Positions 44,619-54,671 of a stretch of DNA of 64,000 nt are shown here, in pieces. Positions within the stretch are counted from its first letter, which is position 1. Every line of letters begins with the position of its first letter. Position numbers and translations under genes: made by a program. A model generated the notes under the pieces. That model saw nothing but the letters and a program-made list of their open reading frames with translations. It was not told the origin of the DNA and did no database searches. Source of the stretch: Acinetobacter silvestris (GTDB taxonomy: Bacteria > Pseudomonadota > Gammaproteobacteria > Pseudomonadales > Moraxellaceae); assembly GCF_002135235.1 (NCBI RefSeq), contig NZ_NEGB01000005.1, positions 62,001-126,000 of the forward strand, read 5' to 3'.

Positions 44619-45992
44619 ATGTCAGATCGGAACCAGAAGCTTAAACAGTTAAAAACCTCCTCTATGGATCGACGCTTATCGATTGCTAAAGCCTCTTTAC
44701 TTGCGGGTACGCGCTGGGCTGCTTCTAGTGCAAGCTCTATGTTCTCAAGCGAAGAAGAAAAAGAAAAAAACCGCAAAAAAGCACTAAGAGAACAAGCAAA
44801 TTATCTTGTTTCTGAGATTGGGAAACTTAAAGGTTCAATCGTTAAAATTGGCCAAATGATGGCGCTATACGGCGAACATTTTTTGCCAGAAGAAATCACA
44901 CAAGCACTCAACACACTCAACAATCAAACTGTTGCATTGGCTTGGCCAGCCATTAAAACACAATTGGTCAGTCAACTCGGTTCAAAACTAGATGATTTAA
45001 CCATTGACCATGAACCTATTGGCACTGCTTCACTGGCTCAAGTCCATCGTGCAACGCGTAAATCAGATGGTCTAGAAATTGTCCTTAAAATACAATATCC
45101 AGGCGTAGCAGATGCCATTGATTCCGATATGAGCTTATTTAAAAATATGCTCAAATTAACTCGAATGGTTCCACAGACCCGTGAGTTTGACCAATGGTTT
45201 GATGAGGTCAAAGAAATGATGCATCGTGAGGTGAATTATCACGTTGAAGCTGCCACGACGCGTCGTTTTGCAGAACGTTTACACGATGATCCTCGTTATG
45301 CTGTGCCACAAATTATTAATGAATATTGCACCGATCAAGTACTTTGCATGACTTTTGAACGTGGTGTACCCATTAATAGTCCAGTGATGTTGTCACTTCC
45401 TCAAGAACGCCGTAACCAATTGGGTGAAGCATCCCTTGAAATTGCGGTGCGTGAAATTTTCGAATGGGGCGAAATGCAAACCGACCCTAATTTTGGGAAC
45501 TACCTCGTTCGCTTAGGTAATGGTATAGACATCAAAGACAAGATCATTTTGTTAGATTTTGGTGCTATTCGCCAGTTTGATACACAACTCTTAAGCGTAG
45601 CACGTAATTTGATTAAATCTGGCTATGAGCATGACGCGGAAGCTATGGTCAATGCCATGACGGGTTATGAGTTCTTTGATGCTATGCCATTGAGTATTAA
45701 ACCAGATATGGCAAAAGTCTTCTTACTGGCAACTGAAGCCTTTAGTACGCCAAGCAATAATCCAGATCTACCTGAGGGTGTCATGGATGAGCATAATCGT
45801 TATGATTGGAAAAAGAGTCAGCTACATAGCCGTGTAATGCAACGTGCATCTAAATCAATGACCTCACGTTATTTTAGTATTCCCCCAAAAGAATTTATGT
45901 TTATTAGCCGTAAATTTATTGGTGCATATACGTTTATGACTGTAATTGAAGCGAAAACCAATGTCCGTAAAATGATCACGCCTTTTTTATAA
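44619..45992 (+). CDS. UbiB/ABC1-family atypical kinase
   Basis: A 457-residue protein of the UbiB/AarF/COQ8 family, linked to ubiquinone synthesis and lipid handling. The family-specific KxGQ motif reads LKGSIVKIGQMMAL (about residue 80). The Ala-rich nucleotide loop is EPIGTASLAQVHRATRK, and the catalytic and metal residues are in EMQTDPNFGNYLV and LLDFGAIRQFD. It differs from canonical UbiB (about 540 residues, C-terminal membrane helices, beside ubiE) in length and location, so this is a paralogue. ATG 44619 is used, behind AAAGGA; the open frame starts at 44586. Single gene with terminator. Confidence 0.88.
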   Translation: MSDRNQKLKQLKTSSMDRRLSIAKASLLAGTRWAASSASSMFSSEEEKEKNRKKALREQANYLVSEIGKLKGSIVKIGQMMALYGEHFLPEEITQALNTLNNQTVALAWPAIKTQLVSQLGSKLDDLTIDHEPIGTASLAQVHRATRKSDGLEIVLKIQYPGVADAIDSDMSLFKNMLKLTRMVPQTREFDQWFDEVKEMMHREVNYHVEAATTRRFAERLHDDPRYAVPQIINEYCTDQVLCMTFERGVPINSPVMLSLPQERRNQLGEASLEIAVREIFEWGEMQTDPNFGNYLVRLGNGIDIKDKIILLDFGAIRQFDTQLLSVARNLIKSGYEHDAEAMVNAMTGYEFFDAMPLSIKPDMAKVFLLATEAFSTPSNNPDLPEGVMDEHNRYDWKKSQLHSRVMQRASKSMTSRYFSIPPKEFMFISRKFIGAYTFMTVIEAKTNVRKMITPFL

Positions 45993-46044
45993 TTTATATC
46001 CCAAATTATTACTAAGCAAAAAAGATCAAATTGTCATTTAAGTC

Positions 46045-46069
46045 AATATCCTACTTTTGTAGGATATTT
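46045..46069 (+). terminator. Rho-independent terminator of the UbiB-like gene
   Basis: Stem AATATCCTAC/GTAGGATATT with a TTTT loop and T-rich tail, about 50 bases past the stop. Confidence 0.8.
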
Positions 46070-46228
46070 TTTATTTATTAAACAATAATAAATCATAAAC
46101 TTACACATAAACACCCATTAGTAAAACCGTTTATCTTTGGTCAATGAGTTTGTCAGCTTCGACATGGTTTTTTAATCATGCTCATGTCAGGATAATTACA
46201 TACCAACAAAAAATACAGAGTAGTATAA

Positions 46229-47524
46229 ATGGGTAACATGGCAAACAAAGCTCAAGGCTTCGGCTTAGCATTTATTACAAAACTAGCAGGCAGTGACTTA
46301 CTTGATCAATTAAAACTTCGAAAATTCGTAGAAAAATCTTTATACCAAGGTTCGAAGGTCAGTTTCAAAACATTAAGTACAACGCAGAAAGTATTTAAAT
46401 CCAATGCCAAAATCGGCAAGCAAAGATTACCCAATCAACAAAAATCATTATTTGATTTAAGTCTGACTGAAGAACAACAAATGACGACTGATGCCATGGA
46501 TCAGTTTGCATCAGAAGTACTTTATCCTTTAGCGCATAATGCGGATCACAACGAGAAATTCCCCGTAGAACTTTGGCAACACATTACAGACCTTGGGTTA
46601 AACTTTTACGCCTTACCTGAAGCTTTAGGTGGTGTTGCTTCAGAAAAAAATATTCTGAGTAATATTTTAATTGCTGAACGCTTAGCCAAAGGTGATTTTA
46701 CCCTTACCGCAGGTCTACTCTCGACATTTAGTGTAATTAATGCCATTACACAATGGGGTTCAGAACACATTCAATCGACCTATTTAAACAGTTTTGCTGA
46801 AGACACAGAAATTCATGCAACCTTTGCTATGCAAGAAGCAACCCCTGCTTTTAATCCCTTCAAACTAAAAACCAAAGCAACATTAAACAATGGTCAATAT
46901 TTAATTTCAGGCGAAAAAACCTTAGTTATATTAGGTGAAACCGCAGATTTATTTTTGATTAATGCCGAATTTAATGGATCAGCAGAAGTTTTCATTCTAA
47001 AACGTGACCCCAGTATTACTGTAAAAAAATCATCAGCAATGGGTTTAAAAGCTGCAGAAACCGTGACTTTAAAATTTGAAAATACTCCTGCTGAACGCTT
47101 AGGTGATGAGGATTTTAATTATACAACCTTCCTCGACCTCGGTAATTTAATGTGGTGTGCCATGGCTGTGGGTACCTGCGAAGCCGTAAAAGAATATTGC
47201 ATAAAATATGCGAATGAACGAATTGCATTTGGTGAACCTATTTCGCACCGTCAAAGTGTCGCATTTATGATTGCAGATATGAGCATTGAACTTGAAGCAA
47301 TGCGCATGTTGATCTTAAATGCTGCAAGCCTTGCTGAAGCTGGCCAACCTTTTCATCGTGAAGCATATTTAGCCCGTTTATTATGTGCTGAAAAATCCAT
47401 GAAAATTGGTACTGACGGCGTACAACTGCTCGGTGGTCATGGTTTTACCAAAGAACACCCCGTAGAACGTTGGTATCGTGATTTACGTGCCACAGCAATT
47501 TTGCACTCAGGCTTACATGCTTAA
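46229..47524 (+). CDS. Acyl-CoA dehydrogenase family protein 1
   Basis: A 431-residue FAD enzyme of the acyl-CoA dehydrogenase family. An N-terminal extension of about 80 basic residues precedes the family's all-helical domain (LSLTEEQQMTTDAMDQFASE). The middle beta domain has FAMQEATPAF and the C-terminal domain holds QLLGGHGFTKEHPVERWYRD. The usual catalytic Glu cannot be placed with certainty. It lies 28 bases before the second dehydrogenase and both form an operon, probably for beta-oxidation of medium- or long-chain acyl-CoA. Confidence 0.88.
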   Translation: MGNMANKAQGFGLAFITKLAGSDLLDQLKLRKFVEKSLYQGSKVSFKTLSTTQKVFKSNAKIGKQRLPNQQKSLFDLSLTEEQQMTTDAMDQFASEVLYPLAHNADHNEKFPVELWQHITDLGLNFYALPEALGGVASEKNILSNILIAERLAKGDFTLTAGLLSTFSVINAITQWGSEHIQSTYLNSFAEDTEIHATFAMQEATPAFNPFKLKTKATLNNGQYLISGEKTLVILGETADLFLINAEFNGSAEVFILKRDPSITVKKSSAMGLKAAETVTLKFENTPAERLGDEDFNYTTFLDLGNLMWCAMAVGTCEAVKEYCIKYANERIAFGEPISHRQSVAFMIADMSIELEAMRMLILNAASLAEAGQPFHREAYLARLLCAEKSMKIGTDGVQLLGGHGFTKEHPVERWYRDLRATAILHSGLHA

Positions 47525-47552
47525 TCCATCAGTATAAATAGGAATATAGATC

Positions 47553-48752
47553 ATGAATTTACAAAATCCTAAAAAATTCCAAATGCTTTTGGATCAGGCA
47601 CATGAAACCGCCTTAAATGTACTCCGCCCAATTTCGCGTAAATATGACAAAGCAGAACATGCTTATCCTAAAGAGCTGAATATGTTGGCCTCTTTATTAG
47701 ATGGCATGAACGATGGTGGTGATGGCATGAATGCGGGCGCTGCGGTCAATAAACGCGGTGACACCGATTCCAGCAATAAAAATGGCGTTAACATGTCCAC
47801 CGCATTGGGTGTGATTGAAATGTGCTATGGCGATACCGGCTTATTACTCTCCATGCCACGCCAAGGCTTAGGTAACTCAGCGATAGCCGCTGTTGCCAAT
47901 GATGAGCAATTGGAACGCTTTAAAGGCACTTGGGCGGCAATGGCCATTACTGAACCTGGCTGCGGTTCAGATTCAGCAGCCATTCGTACAACTGCAATTA
48001 AAGACGGTGATGATTACATCCTCAATGGCGAAAAAATCTTTGTGACTTCAGGTGAGCGTGCCGACTCTGTTGTGGTTTGGGCCACCCTAGATAAAAAACT
48101 GGGTAAAGCAGCAATTAAATCATTTGTGGTGCCTAAAGGCACATTAGGCATGAAAATAGAACGGCTTGAGCATAAATTGGGGATTAAAGCCTCAGATACC
48201 GCTGCAATTAGCTTCATTGACTGTCGTGTTCCTGCTGCAAACTTATTGGGAAATCCTGAGATTGATATCGCCAAAGGTTTTGCGGGAGTTATGGAAACCT
48301 TTGACAATACTCGCCCATTGGTAGCAGCAATGGCAGTGGGTTGTGCTAAAGCTTCTTTAGAGCGAATTAAAGAGATTTTTAAAGATAGTCTAGACCCAGA
48401 CTACAACACACCATATTTACAAACCTCATATCTTGCCTCGCAAATTTATCGGATGGAGGCTGAATGGGAAGCTGCTCGCCTACTCACCATGAAAGCGACA
48501 TGGATGGCAGACAATCGCAAACCAAACTCTCGTGAAGCATCAATTGCAAAAGCCAAAGCGGGACGTATTTGTAATGAAATCACGCTGAAATGTGTCGAAC
48601 TGGCTGCAAGTGTGGGTTATAATGAAGATGAGTTATTAGAAAAATGGGCACGTGATTCTAAAATTCTGGATATTTTTGAAGGTACGCAACAAATTCAACA
48701 ATTGATTATTGCCCGCCGTGAGCTGGGTAAATCATCAAGTGAATTAAAATAA
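47553..48752 (+). CDS. Acyl-CoA dehydrogenase family protein 2
   Basis: A 399-residue enzyme with all landmarks of a standard acyl-CoA dehydrogenase: the FAD signature MAITEPGCGSDSAAIRTTA, the following DDYILNGEKIFVTSGERAD, and the C-terminal KILDIFEGTQQIQQLIIARR where Glu in IFEGTQ is at the catalytic position. It makes trans-2-enoyl-CoA and passes electrons to electron-transfer flavoprotein. It is the second gene of the operon with the dehydrogenase at 46229 and is less A+T-rich than its neighbours. Confidence 0.93.
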   Translation: MNLQNPKKFQMLLDQAHETALNVLRPISRKYDKAEHAYPKELNMLASLLDGMNDGGDGMNAGAAVNKRGDTDSSNKNGVNMSTALGVIEMCYGDTGLLLSMPRQGLGNSAIAAVANDEQLERFKGTWAAMAITEPGCGSDSAAIRTTAIKDGDDYILNGEKIFVTSGERADSVVVWATLDKKLGKAAIKSFVVPKGTLGMKIERLEHKLGIKASDTAAISFIDCRVPAANLLGNPEIDIAKGFAGVMETFDNTRPLVAAMAVGCAKASLERIKEIFKDSLDPDYNTPYLQTSYLASQIYRMEAEWEAARLLTMKATWMADNRKPNSREASIAKAKAGRICNEITLKCVELAASVGYNEDELLEKWARDSKILDIFEGTQQIQQLIIARRELGKSSSELK

Positions 48753-48782
48753 TTTTCATCCTTTAGGATGCAATACCTTACA

Positions 48783-48831
48783 AGAGATGGATTTATACGC
48801 AATATCGTATTATAACAATCCATCTCTTTTT
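48783..48831 (+). terminator. Rho-independent terminator of the dehydrogenase operon
   Basis: An 11-base stem (AGAGATGGATT/AATCCATCTCT) closes over a 23-base loop and is followed by T-run. A smaller hairpin CATCCT/AGGATG precedes it. Confidence 0.75.
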
Positions 48832-48851
48832 ATTTTAATACTTTGATCCAT

Positions 48852-49337
48852 ATGTACCAGCTCAGACTCATTCAAGCCAAAGACAATCCTAAAATCGCTG
48901 AGATTATTCGTGACGTTTCCAAAGAATTTGGCTTAGCAGCAGAATCTGGTTTTGCTGTTGCAGATCCAATTTTAGATAATCTTTTTGAAGTTTATTCACA
49001 ACCCCATTCGCAGTATTGGGTGGTTGAAAATAAACAAGGACAAATTTTAGGCGGTGGTGGTTTATCACCTTTAGCAGGTGATAACTCGATACTTGAAATA
49101 CAAAAAATGTATTTTCTGACTGAGGTGCGTGGCTTCGGTTTTGCTAAACAGATTTTAGAAAATGGTTTTAAATTTGCTCAACAAAATAATTTTAAATCTT
49201 GCTATTTAGAAACCACCAAAGACCTGTGGCAGGCTGTTAAATTGTATGAAAAATTAGGTTTTGAGTATTTAAAGCAACCTAAAGGCAATACTGGCCATAG
49301 CCATGCGTGTGAAATTTGGATGGAAAAAGTTTTATAA
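48852..49337 (+). CDS. GNAT-family N-acetyltransferase
   Basis: A 161-residue acetyltransferase using acetyl-CoA. The GNAT fold shows as EIQKMYFLTEVRGFGFAKQI, where the VRGxGxxxxI stretch binds CoA, and then KSCYLETTKDLWQAVKLYEK, the typical last motif before the YEKLGF end. ATG 48852 is used, the open frame beginning with TTG at 48843. The substrate is unknown. A decayed partial copy lies at 54672-54890. Confidence 0.88.
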   Translation: MYQLRLIQAKDNPKIAEIIRDVSKEFGLAAESGFAVADPILDNLFEVYSQPHSQYWVVENKQGQILGGGGLSPLAGDNSILEIQKMYFLTEVRGFGFAKQILENGFKFAQQNNFKSCYLETTKDLWQAVKLYEKLGFEYLKQPKGNTGHSHACEIWMEKVL

Positions 49338-49510
49338 GCGTATCTTACAAACTAAAAACGCTGTCTAAATAAAAACATTGAAATCATTACAGTGTGCTGC
49401 GTACTTTAATGACTTTAACTAAAAGAGTCTGGCTTCTTCGATGAGCTAAATGCAATAATTCTTATCTGCAACATGATGATTAATCGAGTGAATATATAAA
49501 CCGATCAAAT

Positions 49511-50536
49511 CTAGTCATAAATTAAATTGAGTACAGCTACACTTTTGACTAAACCTACAGTTACAGGTATTGTTTCTGCATAATATGCGGCTTGCAGGCT
49601 TTTAGTTACTGTTTTAGAGTTATTTAACATACCAAATGTAAACTTATTGTTTAATAACAATGGACCTATTGGTATCACATTATTTGAAGGATCTATTAAT
49701 TTAATTTTAATATTTGAACCACCAGAAGATGCTGAAATACTATTTGTTAATATTCCATTCATATTACTAGCAGATGAGAAATTATCAGTGATTGCTGCAG
49801 AATAGCTCGTATTAACAGCATCATTTGGACAGTTCGCTGTAATAGAAAAACTTGTTGTACCACCGATTTGATTAATACTACTAAAATCGGAGCTTCGCAT
49901 AGAAGGCAAGGTAATATTAGAACTATCTACAACACAAGTAGATGGTGAAATTGTATAACTTAAATTAGAAATATTAATATTTTTAGATGAAGTTTTTGTG
50001 CCAGTAGCCGTGTAAGTACCTAAAATAATATTACTTATACTATATGTACCAGGAGTTAAATTCGTTCCACGAATTAATACACCGACTTGCTCTAAACGCA
50101 TACCTCTGGTCGAGCTTGATCCAGTAAATAAGCTATATGATGTCGTAGACGAGTCAACAGGATACAATGTTGCAGAATCCTGATTATCTTTAACACTGAA
50201 AGCAATATAAATTTGAGCTGGGCTTGCAGCTACAGGATTTTGCGGAGTATTAATTCTATAATATGTACGACTATTTAAATTAATGATGTCTGATGTACTT
50301 AAACTTGTACCATTAATTTGAAAAGAATTAGATCCTGTATTATTACAATTATTAATGATTGTGCCATAACGATCAGGAGTCGTGGTTGCAGTAACTCTTT
50401 GATTATTCGCATTCGTTTTAAAATTACCCAAATTACTCAATGTAAAATTAGGATTTTCAGTTCCAGTCGTATTACAAGCATTTACGTCAAGTGAAAAAAA
50501 TAATACGAATGAACTTAAAAGTAATGGATTTCTCAT
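49511..50536 (-). CDS. Fimbrial tip adhesin of a chaperone-usher operon
   Basis: A 341-residue exported protein, last gene of the operon. The frame is open to 50632 inside the usher gene, but ATG 50536 gives a clean signal peptide (RNPLLLSSFVLFFSLDVNA) and follows the usher stop by one base. The N-terminal half (starting CNTTGTENPNFTLSNLG) looks like a receptor-binding lectin domain with a Cys pair. The C-terminal half is a pilin domain (STCVVDSSNITLPSMRSSDF, second Cys in SITANCP, ending in AVLNLIYD), the type that accepts a donor strand. Two domains of this kind mark a tip adhesin. Confidence 0.85.
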   Translation of the reverse strand: MRNPLLLSSFVLFFSLDVNACNTTGTENPNFTLSNLGNFKTNANNQRVTATTTPDRYGTIINNCNNTGSNSFQINGTSLSTSDIINLNSRTYYRINTPQNPVAASPAQIYIAFSVKDNQDSATLYPVDSSTTSYSLFTGSSSTRGMRLEQVGVLIRGTNLTPGTYSISNIILGTYTATGTKTSSKNINISNLSYTISPSTCVVDSSNITLPSMRSSDFSSINQIGGTTSFSITANCPNDAVNTSYSAAITDNFSSASNMNGILTNSISASSGGSNIKIKLIDPSNNVIPIGPLLLNNKFTFGMLNNSKTVTKSLQAAYYAETIPVTVGLVKSVAVLNLIYD

Positions 50537-50537
50537 A

Positions 50538-53144
50538 TCAATGACACTCCACACTAAGTATTTCAAATTGATAGTTTTTCTTATCTTTTTTAGTCTTTGG
50601 TGACGATATTGGTGGAACATTACAACTTTCATTCATTTCACTCCCCCATTCGACCGTTAAAGGTTGTTCAAATATATCATTTCTATTCTCTAGTATGACT
50701 TGATTCGACTGACCCAAAATCCCAACAAAAGTTCCACTTTGATTTAAGACACGACTTCCAATTGGCAATTTAATCTCTTTTCCAGTTGATATTCGCAGCA
50801 AAATATTTGAAGTTTTCTTCGCATTAAAAGTTGCTAATGTCGAACTAAATTTTCGTGGAATCACCTTAACTTGATTTGAATCTAGAACCACATCTATCGG
50901 TAAATCTTGCGGGTTTATACTAATATCATTTTCACTATAAGCTGAGTTTGCCGGATAAATTGCATTCCCAAAACGATCTAACTTTACACCCCATGCATTG
51001 TTAACTTTTGCACCTTTACCATTCTCTACATGGACAATCGTATATGTATCAGATAATGAGTTTACTGGCGTCAAACCAAATTGATGAGCGACAAGTGCTC
51101 CACGTGCTGACAATGAATATTGTTGATGATTATCATACGTATATGCTGTAGCGCCTAACGTTATTTTAGGAAGCATATAATTTGCATAAGCTTGTAGTGA
51201 GGTTTCCGCATCACTATTTTGGTAAGTATTTGATAAACCGATACCATAGTTAAAATTATTTTGATTTCCTAAAGTACCTGAAAGATTCATATTTGCAGTA
51301 TTTATATTGCGATCATTTCTACTATTTTGAATATTAGAATTTATAAATAATCGATTTTCTTTCCAATCCAATGGTAATGAAAAACTCATATAAAGTGTTT
51401 TATCATCGGTATTGAATAATGAATAATCTGTTTGACTATATCCCAAGGTGTAACTTAATTTTTTCCAAACATTACTGTAACTTAAGTTGTACTGTTGCGC
51501 GCTTTTTTGCTTATCCCAATACTTATTATTTGAATAACTCAAGTTAAAGCTAGCTGTATTATTTACAAAGTTAGACTTCATAATATTTACAGAAAACTGA
51601 TCTTTTAAGTTATTTGTAAATATATAATTATTGTACTCGGAAGCACTTAAATCATCGAAGTTAAGCTTAGATAATGTATTTGAAACTGTTAAATAGTTTT
51701 TACTTTGATGCAATGTATTAAAAAAAAGGCTTAAACCTTTATTTTCAAAGCTATACCGATAATCAAAATTAAATTGATCCCCACGATACTTCTCCGAAAA
51801 AATGTTGGCTTGACTTGAGTTGACTTTAAAATTCATCCCACCAATTGCCGAACTAATACCCGCACCAAGCAATAGACTTTTATAGTGTTCAGAAGCATTA
51901 ACACCTCCTAAAAGTGTTAAATTATTACTGATTCCATATCCATAATTAACTTGAGAAATAATCTCATCCGTTATTTTATTAAAAAAATGATAACGCCCTA
52001 AAGCAGCACTATAATTATACCGATCAGGTTTAATTAAATTAAGATTTTGTTGTAGAGGCATCGTGTATGTTTTTATTTCACCACTATTTTCTACAATCTC
52101 AACCATCAAACTTCCATTACCAACGGAACCTAAATCAGTAATTTTAAAAGGCCCTGCTGGAACAGTACGTTCATATATTTTGATACCATTTTGATAAACT
52201 TTGACGACTGCATTTGAGTTCGCAACATTCTCAATGACTGGAGAATAAGTTTGTTGTAACCACGGCAACATCGTTTGATCTGAAGCAATCTGTGCCCCGA
52301 TAATCGGTAAACTTTCTAGCTGATAATTCTGGGTACTAAACTGCCCTAAACTCAATCGTGAATAAATTGGTACTATATCTGTATGTAATACATTTTCATT
52401 TGATCTATAGGTTCCTAGACTAGAATCCTCTGAGTCAAAGCTACCTTGATGTCTAAAGTACCAACCATTCAAGTTTACACCACCATTTAAGCTCAAATAT
52501 TGGGTATTTTTTTCATTATTATGATTTGTATTATAATTATAAGAAATAAATGAAGAATTTACCCCTTTATCGAATAATTTTGGATTTATATATCCATCTG
52601 GATGTTCTGTACGCAATGCTTGAGGTATATAAATATTTAAAATTAATTTAGATTCATCAAATTCATAATATGCACTGCTACTAATATCTTTAACATTTAA
52701 ACAATTTACAGAAGGTAAATTTTTAATCACCCCCTTAGTCAAATCAAGATGATTCAATAAACCTTGATCAATACACAATATTGCAGAATCTTTATTCTTT
52801 GGTTTTGCAAATGTTACCGTTGAATCGACCATTCTTTTTTGATTTATGTTTAATTGAACAAAGTACATTCCTTCAATAATACTATTTTTAACATTAAAGT
52901 CTTTAAGATTAATATTTCGATTACTTTGACCATAAAGCGAATTTGAGTTAAAAAATACAAAATTCGATGTATCAAATGCCTGTAAATTTTCAATTGAATT
53001 ATCAACGGGTTTGACAACCGTCTTCTGAGTCGATGTGTTGTCCAAAGGGATTTGAATATTCTCTAGATTATTGGGGTTACTTGCATGAGTGCCAAAGGAT
53101 ACAAACATTAGAATATAGAGATGTTTGTATTTAAAATTTTTCAT
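50538..53144 (-). CDS. Outer-membrane fimbrial usher (FimD/PapC family)
   Basis: An 868-residue usher with signal peptide ending near THA. It forms a 24-strand pore through which pilus subunits are ordered and secreted. Typical parts are seen: the N-terminal chaperone-docking domain (residues about 30-160), the barrel with an interrupting plug (VVKVYQNGIKIYERTVPAGP and DLGSVGNGSLMVEIVE), and the two C-terminal domains with a Cys pair at the end (ESCNVPP, LSVECH). Normal length and an unbroken frame. It is between the chaperone and adhesin genes in one minus-strand operon. Confidence 0.95.
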   Translation of the reverse strand: MKNFKYKHLYILMFVSFGTHASNPNNLENIQIPLDNTSTQKTVVKPVDNSIENLQAFDTSNFVFFNSNSLYGQSNRNINLKDFNVKNSIIEGMYFVQLNINQKRMVDSTVTFAKPKNKDSAILCIDQGLLNHLDLTKGVIKNLPSVNCLNVKDISSSAYYEFDESKLILNIYIPQALRTEHPDGYINPKLFDKGVNSSFISYNYNTNHNNEKNTQYLSLNGGVNLNGWYFRHQGSFDSEDSSLGTYRSNENVLHTDIVPIYSRLSLGQFSTQNYQLESLPIIGAQIASDQTMLPWLQQTYSPVIENVANSNAVVKVYQNGIKIYERTVPAGPFKITDLGSVGNGSLMVEIVENSGEIKTYTMPLQQNLNLIKPDRYNYSAALGRYHFFNKITDEIISQVNYGYGISNNLTLLGGVNASEHYKSLLLGAGISSAIGGMNFKVNSSQANIFSEKYRGDQFNFDYRYSFENKGLSLFFNTLHQSKNYLTVSNTLSKLNFDDLSASEYNNYIFTNNLKDQFSVNIMKSNFVNNTASFNLSYSNNKYWDKQKSAQQYNLSYSNVWKKLSYTLGYSQTDYSLFNTDDKTLYMSFSLPLDWKENRLFINSNIQNSRNDRNINTANMNLSGTLGNQNNFNYGIGLSNTYQNSDAETSLQAYANYMLPKITLGATAYTYDNHQQYSLSARGALVAHQFGLTPVNSLSDTYTIVHVENGKGAKVNNAWGVKLDRFGNAIYPANSAYSENDISINPQDLPIDVVLDSNQVKVIPRKFSSTLATFNAKKTSNILLRISTGKEIKLPIGSRVLNQSGTFVGILGQSNQVILENRNDIFEQPLTVEWGSEMNESCNVPPISSPKTKKDKKNYQFEILSVECH

Positions 53145-53174
53145 TGACGACTATCCAACCTAACTAATACTAAA

Positions 53175-53882
53175 TTAATTCATGCTTTTAGAAATTGATT
53201 GCACGCCGCCTAGATCATTAATAAATGAATAATTTACATTATTCGGTTTATTTTCTAGCTTAAAATCAATTTTTTGACTTGAAAATGGAAGGACCATGAT
53301 TGATTTTTTGTAATCACCATCACCTGAAGAAGTTTTAAAATTTAAACTGACAAATGTGATGTAATAAGGCGTTGGATTTTTTAGTTCAACTGTTTTTTCA
53401 TCAGCAAGGTAATTAAACTGAATTTGATTAAATGCATCATTAACTGAAATTTTTAATTTACTTGGTCGATAAAATAGTTTTATACGAGTCCGTACAGTAA
53501 ATGATAATAAGTTTTGCCCCACTAAATTAGGATTATCTGGTGGTATATCTAGCATATTAAACCAAAATAAAGACTCTCTATCTTCTGGTAGTTTTGATGA
53601 CCCAGTCTGAATAATACGTATAATCTGACCTTGATTCGGCTCTACTCGACTCAGTGGAGGCGTCAATACAAATGGAATTTCTTCAGCTGTAGGTATTTCA
53701 TCTATATTTCCATTATCGATCCAAGTTTGAACCAATGCTGGAGTATTAAATTCATTACGAACCTGCACACCGACATTGGTTGAACCTGCAGGAAAAATGA
53801 TGCGCGTACCATCAATGCTTACACCCGCCTGAGTCAAATTAATCCAACATACAGTGAGTAGCGTTAAGACAATCTTTCGCAT
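53175..53882 (-). CDS. Periplasmic pilus chaperone (PapD/FimC family)
   Basis: A 235-residue chaperone that holds pilus subunits by donor-strand complementation. A signal peptide ends in LTQA. The G1 and F1 strand region RVEPNQGQIIRIIQTGSSKL and the family signature ending DRESLFWFNMLDIPP are present. The second Ig domain begins KLFYRPSKL. It is 21 bases after the pilin gene and 30 bases before the usher. Confidence 0.95.
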   Translation of the reverse strand: MRKIVLTLLTVCWINLTQAGVSIDGTRIIFPAGSTNVGVQVRNEFNTPALVQTWIDNGNIDEIPTAEEIPFVLTPPLSRVEPNQGQIIRIIQTGSSKLPEDRESLFWFNMLDIPPDNPNLVGQNLLSFTVRTRIKLFYRPSKLKISVNDAFNQIQFNYLADEKTVELKNPTPYYITFVSLNFKTSSGDGDYKKSIMVLPFSSQKIDFKLENKPNNVNYSFINDLGGVQSISKSMN

Positions 53883-53903
53883 AACTTTTCCTTTTTATTA
53901 AAA

Positions 53904-54506
53904 TTATGGATAAGTAATATTATAAGTAACAACAGCATTTACATCCTGAGCAGCAGGAAGAATGGATCCTGTTCCTGCATAATATTGAGCTGAGTAATAA
54001 AACTTATTCGCAGTAGAATCATATGCAGCTTTTGCTTGCGTAGAAGTATTGCTGTAATCAACGAGTGTGCCTGCGCCGACTGAAGTAGGCTTAGCTAAAA
54101 TTTGAACAAACACAGGATTTGTTGTTGATTTTGTTCCTGCTTTATTGACTAACGCAGTAGTCTCAGTCGCACTATAATCAGCTGATGTTGAAGTACTCAA
54201 AGTAACTACTGGTGCTAAGTTCGCACTTAAACCTGTTGCCGTATAACATGCCGTACCATCAGTTTTACTCAATGTCACATCAAAGTTTTTCAAACCACTC
54301 ATACGTGTCGTTGTTGTGAAGTTAGAGCTAGGAATCGTATCTAAAGTAACAACCACATTGGTTGTACCTAGCGCATTTGTTCCCCCAGTTAAAACACAAG
54401 TTTCATTATAGATTTTACCATTAATGGTAATCGTCCCTGGATTTGCGAAGGTAATAGAAGACAGACTTAATGCTGTAATAGCCAATACGATTTTTAAAGT
54501 TTTCAT
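53904..54506 (-). CDS. Major fimbrial subunit (pilin)
   Basis: A 200-residue pilin with signal peptide ending in TFA. The Cys pair (NETCVLTGG and GTACYTATG) and the C-terminal strand with alternating residues (VNAVVTYNITYP, penultimate Tyr) are those of FimA-type subunits. The N-terminal extension GTITINGKIYNE is the donor strand. As the first gene of the operon and the only small subunit, it is probably the shaft pilin. The operon promoter lies in the upstream 400 bases. Confidence 0.92.
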   Translation of the reverse strand: MKTLKIVLAITALSLSSITFANPGTITINGKIYNETCVLTGGTNALGTTNVVVTLDTIPSSNFTTTTRMSGLKNFDVTLSKTDGTACYTATGLSANLAPVVTLSTSTSADYSATETTALVNKAGTKSTTNPVFVQILAKPTSVGAGTLVDYSNTSTQAKAAYDSTANKFYYSAQYYAGTGSILPAAQDVNAVVTYNITYP

Positions 54507-54671
54507 TTTAGTATCTCATAGAGAATTCAGTTTTTAATTTCAGATACGCAACACAACACACAATATGCAAAAAAGTGTGAATCAATTAACGCTATCTGAG
54601 CGAATTATACATAAAAACTAAACAATTAATACAATAATGACTATCAAGTTATACTTTTTATTTTTGAGATA

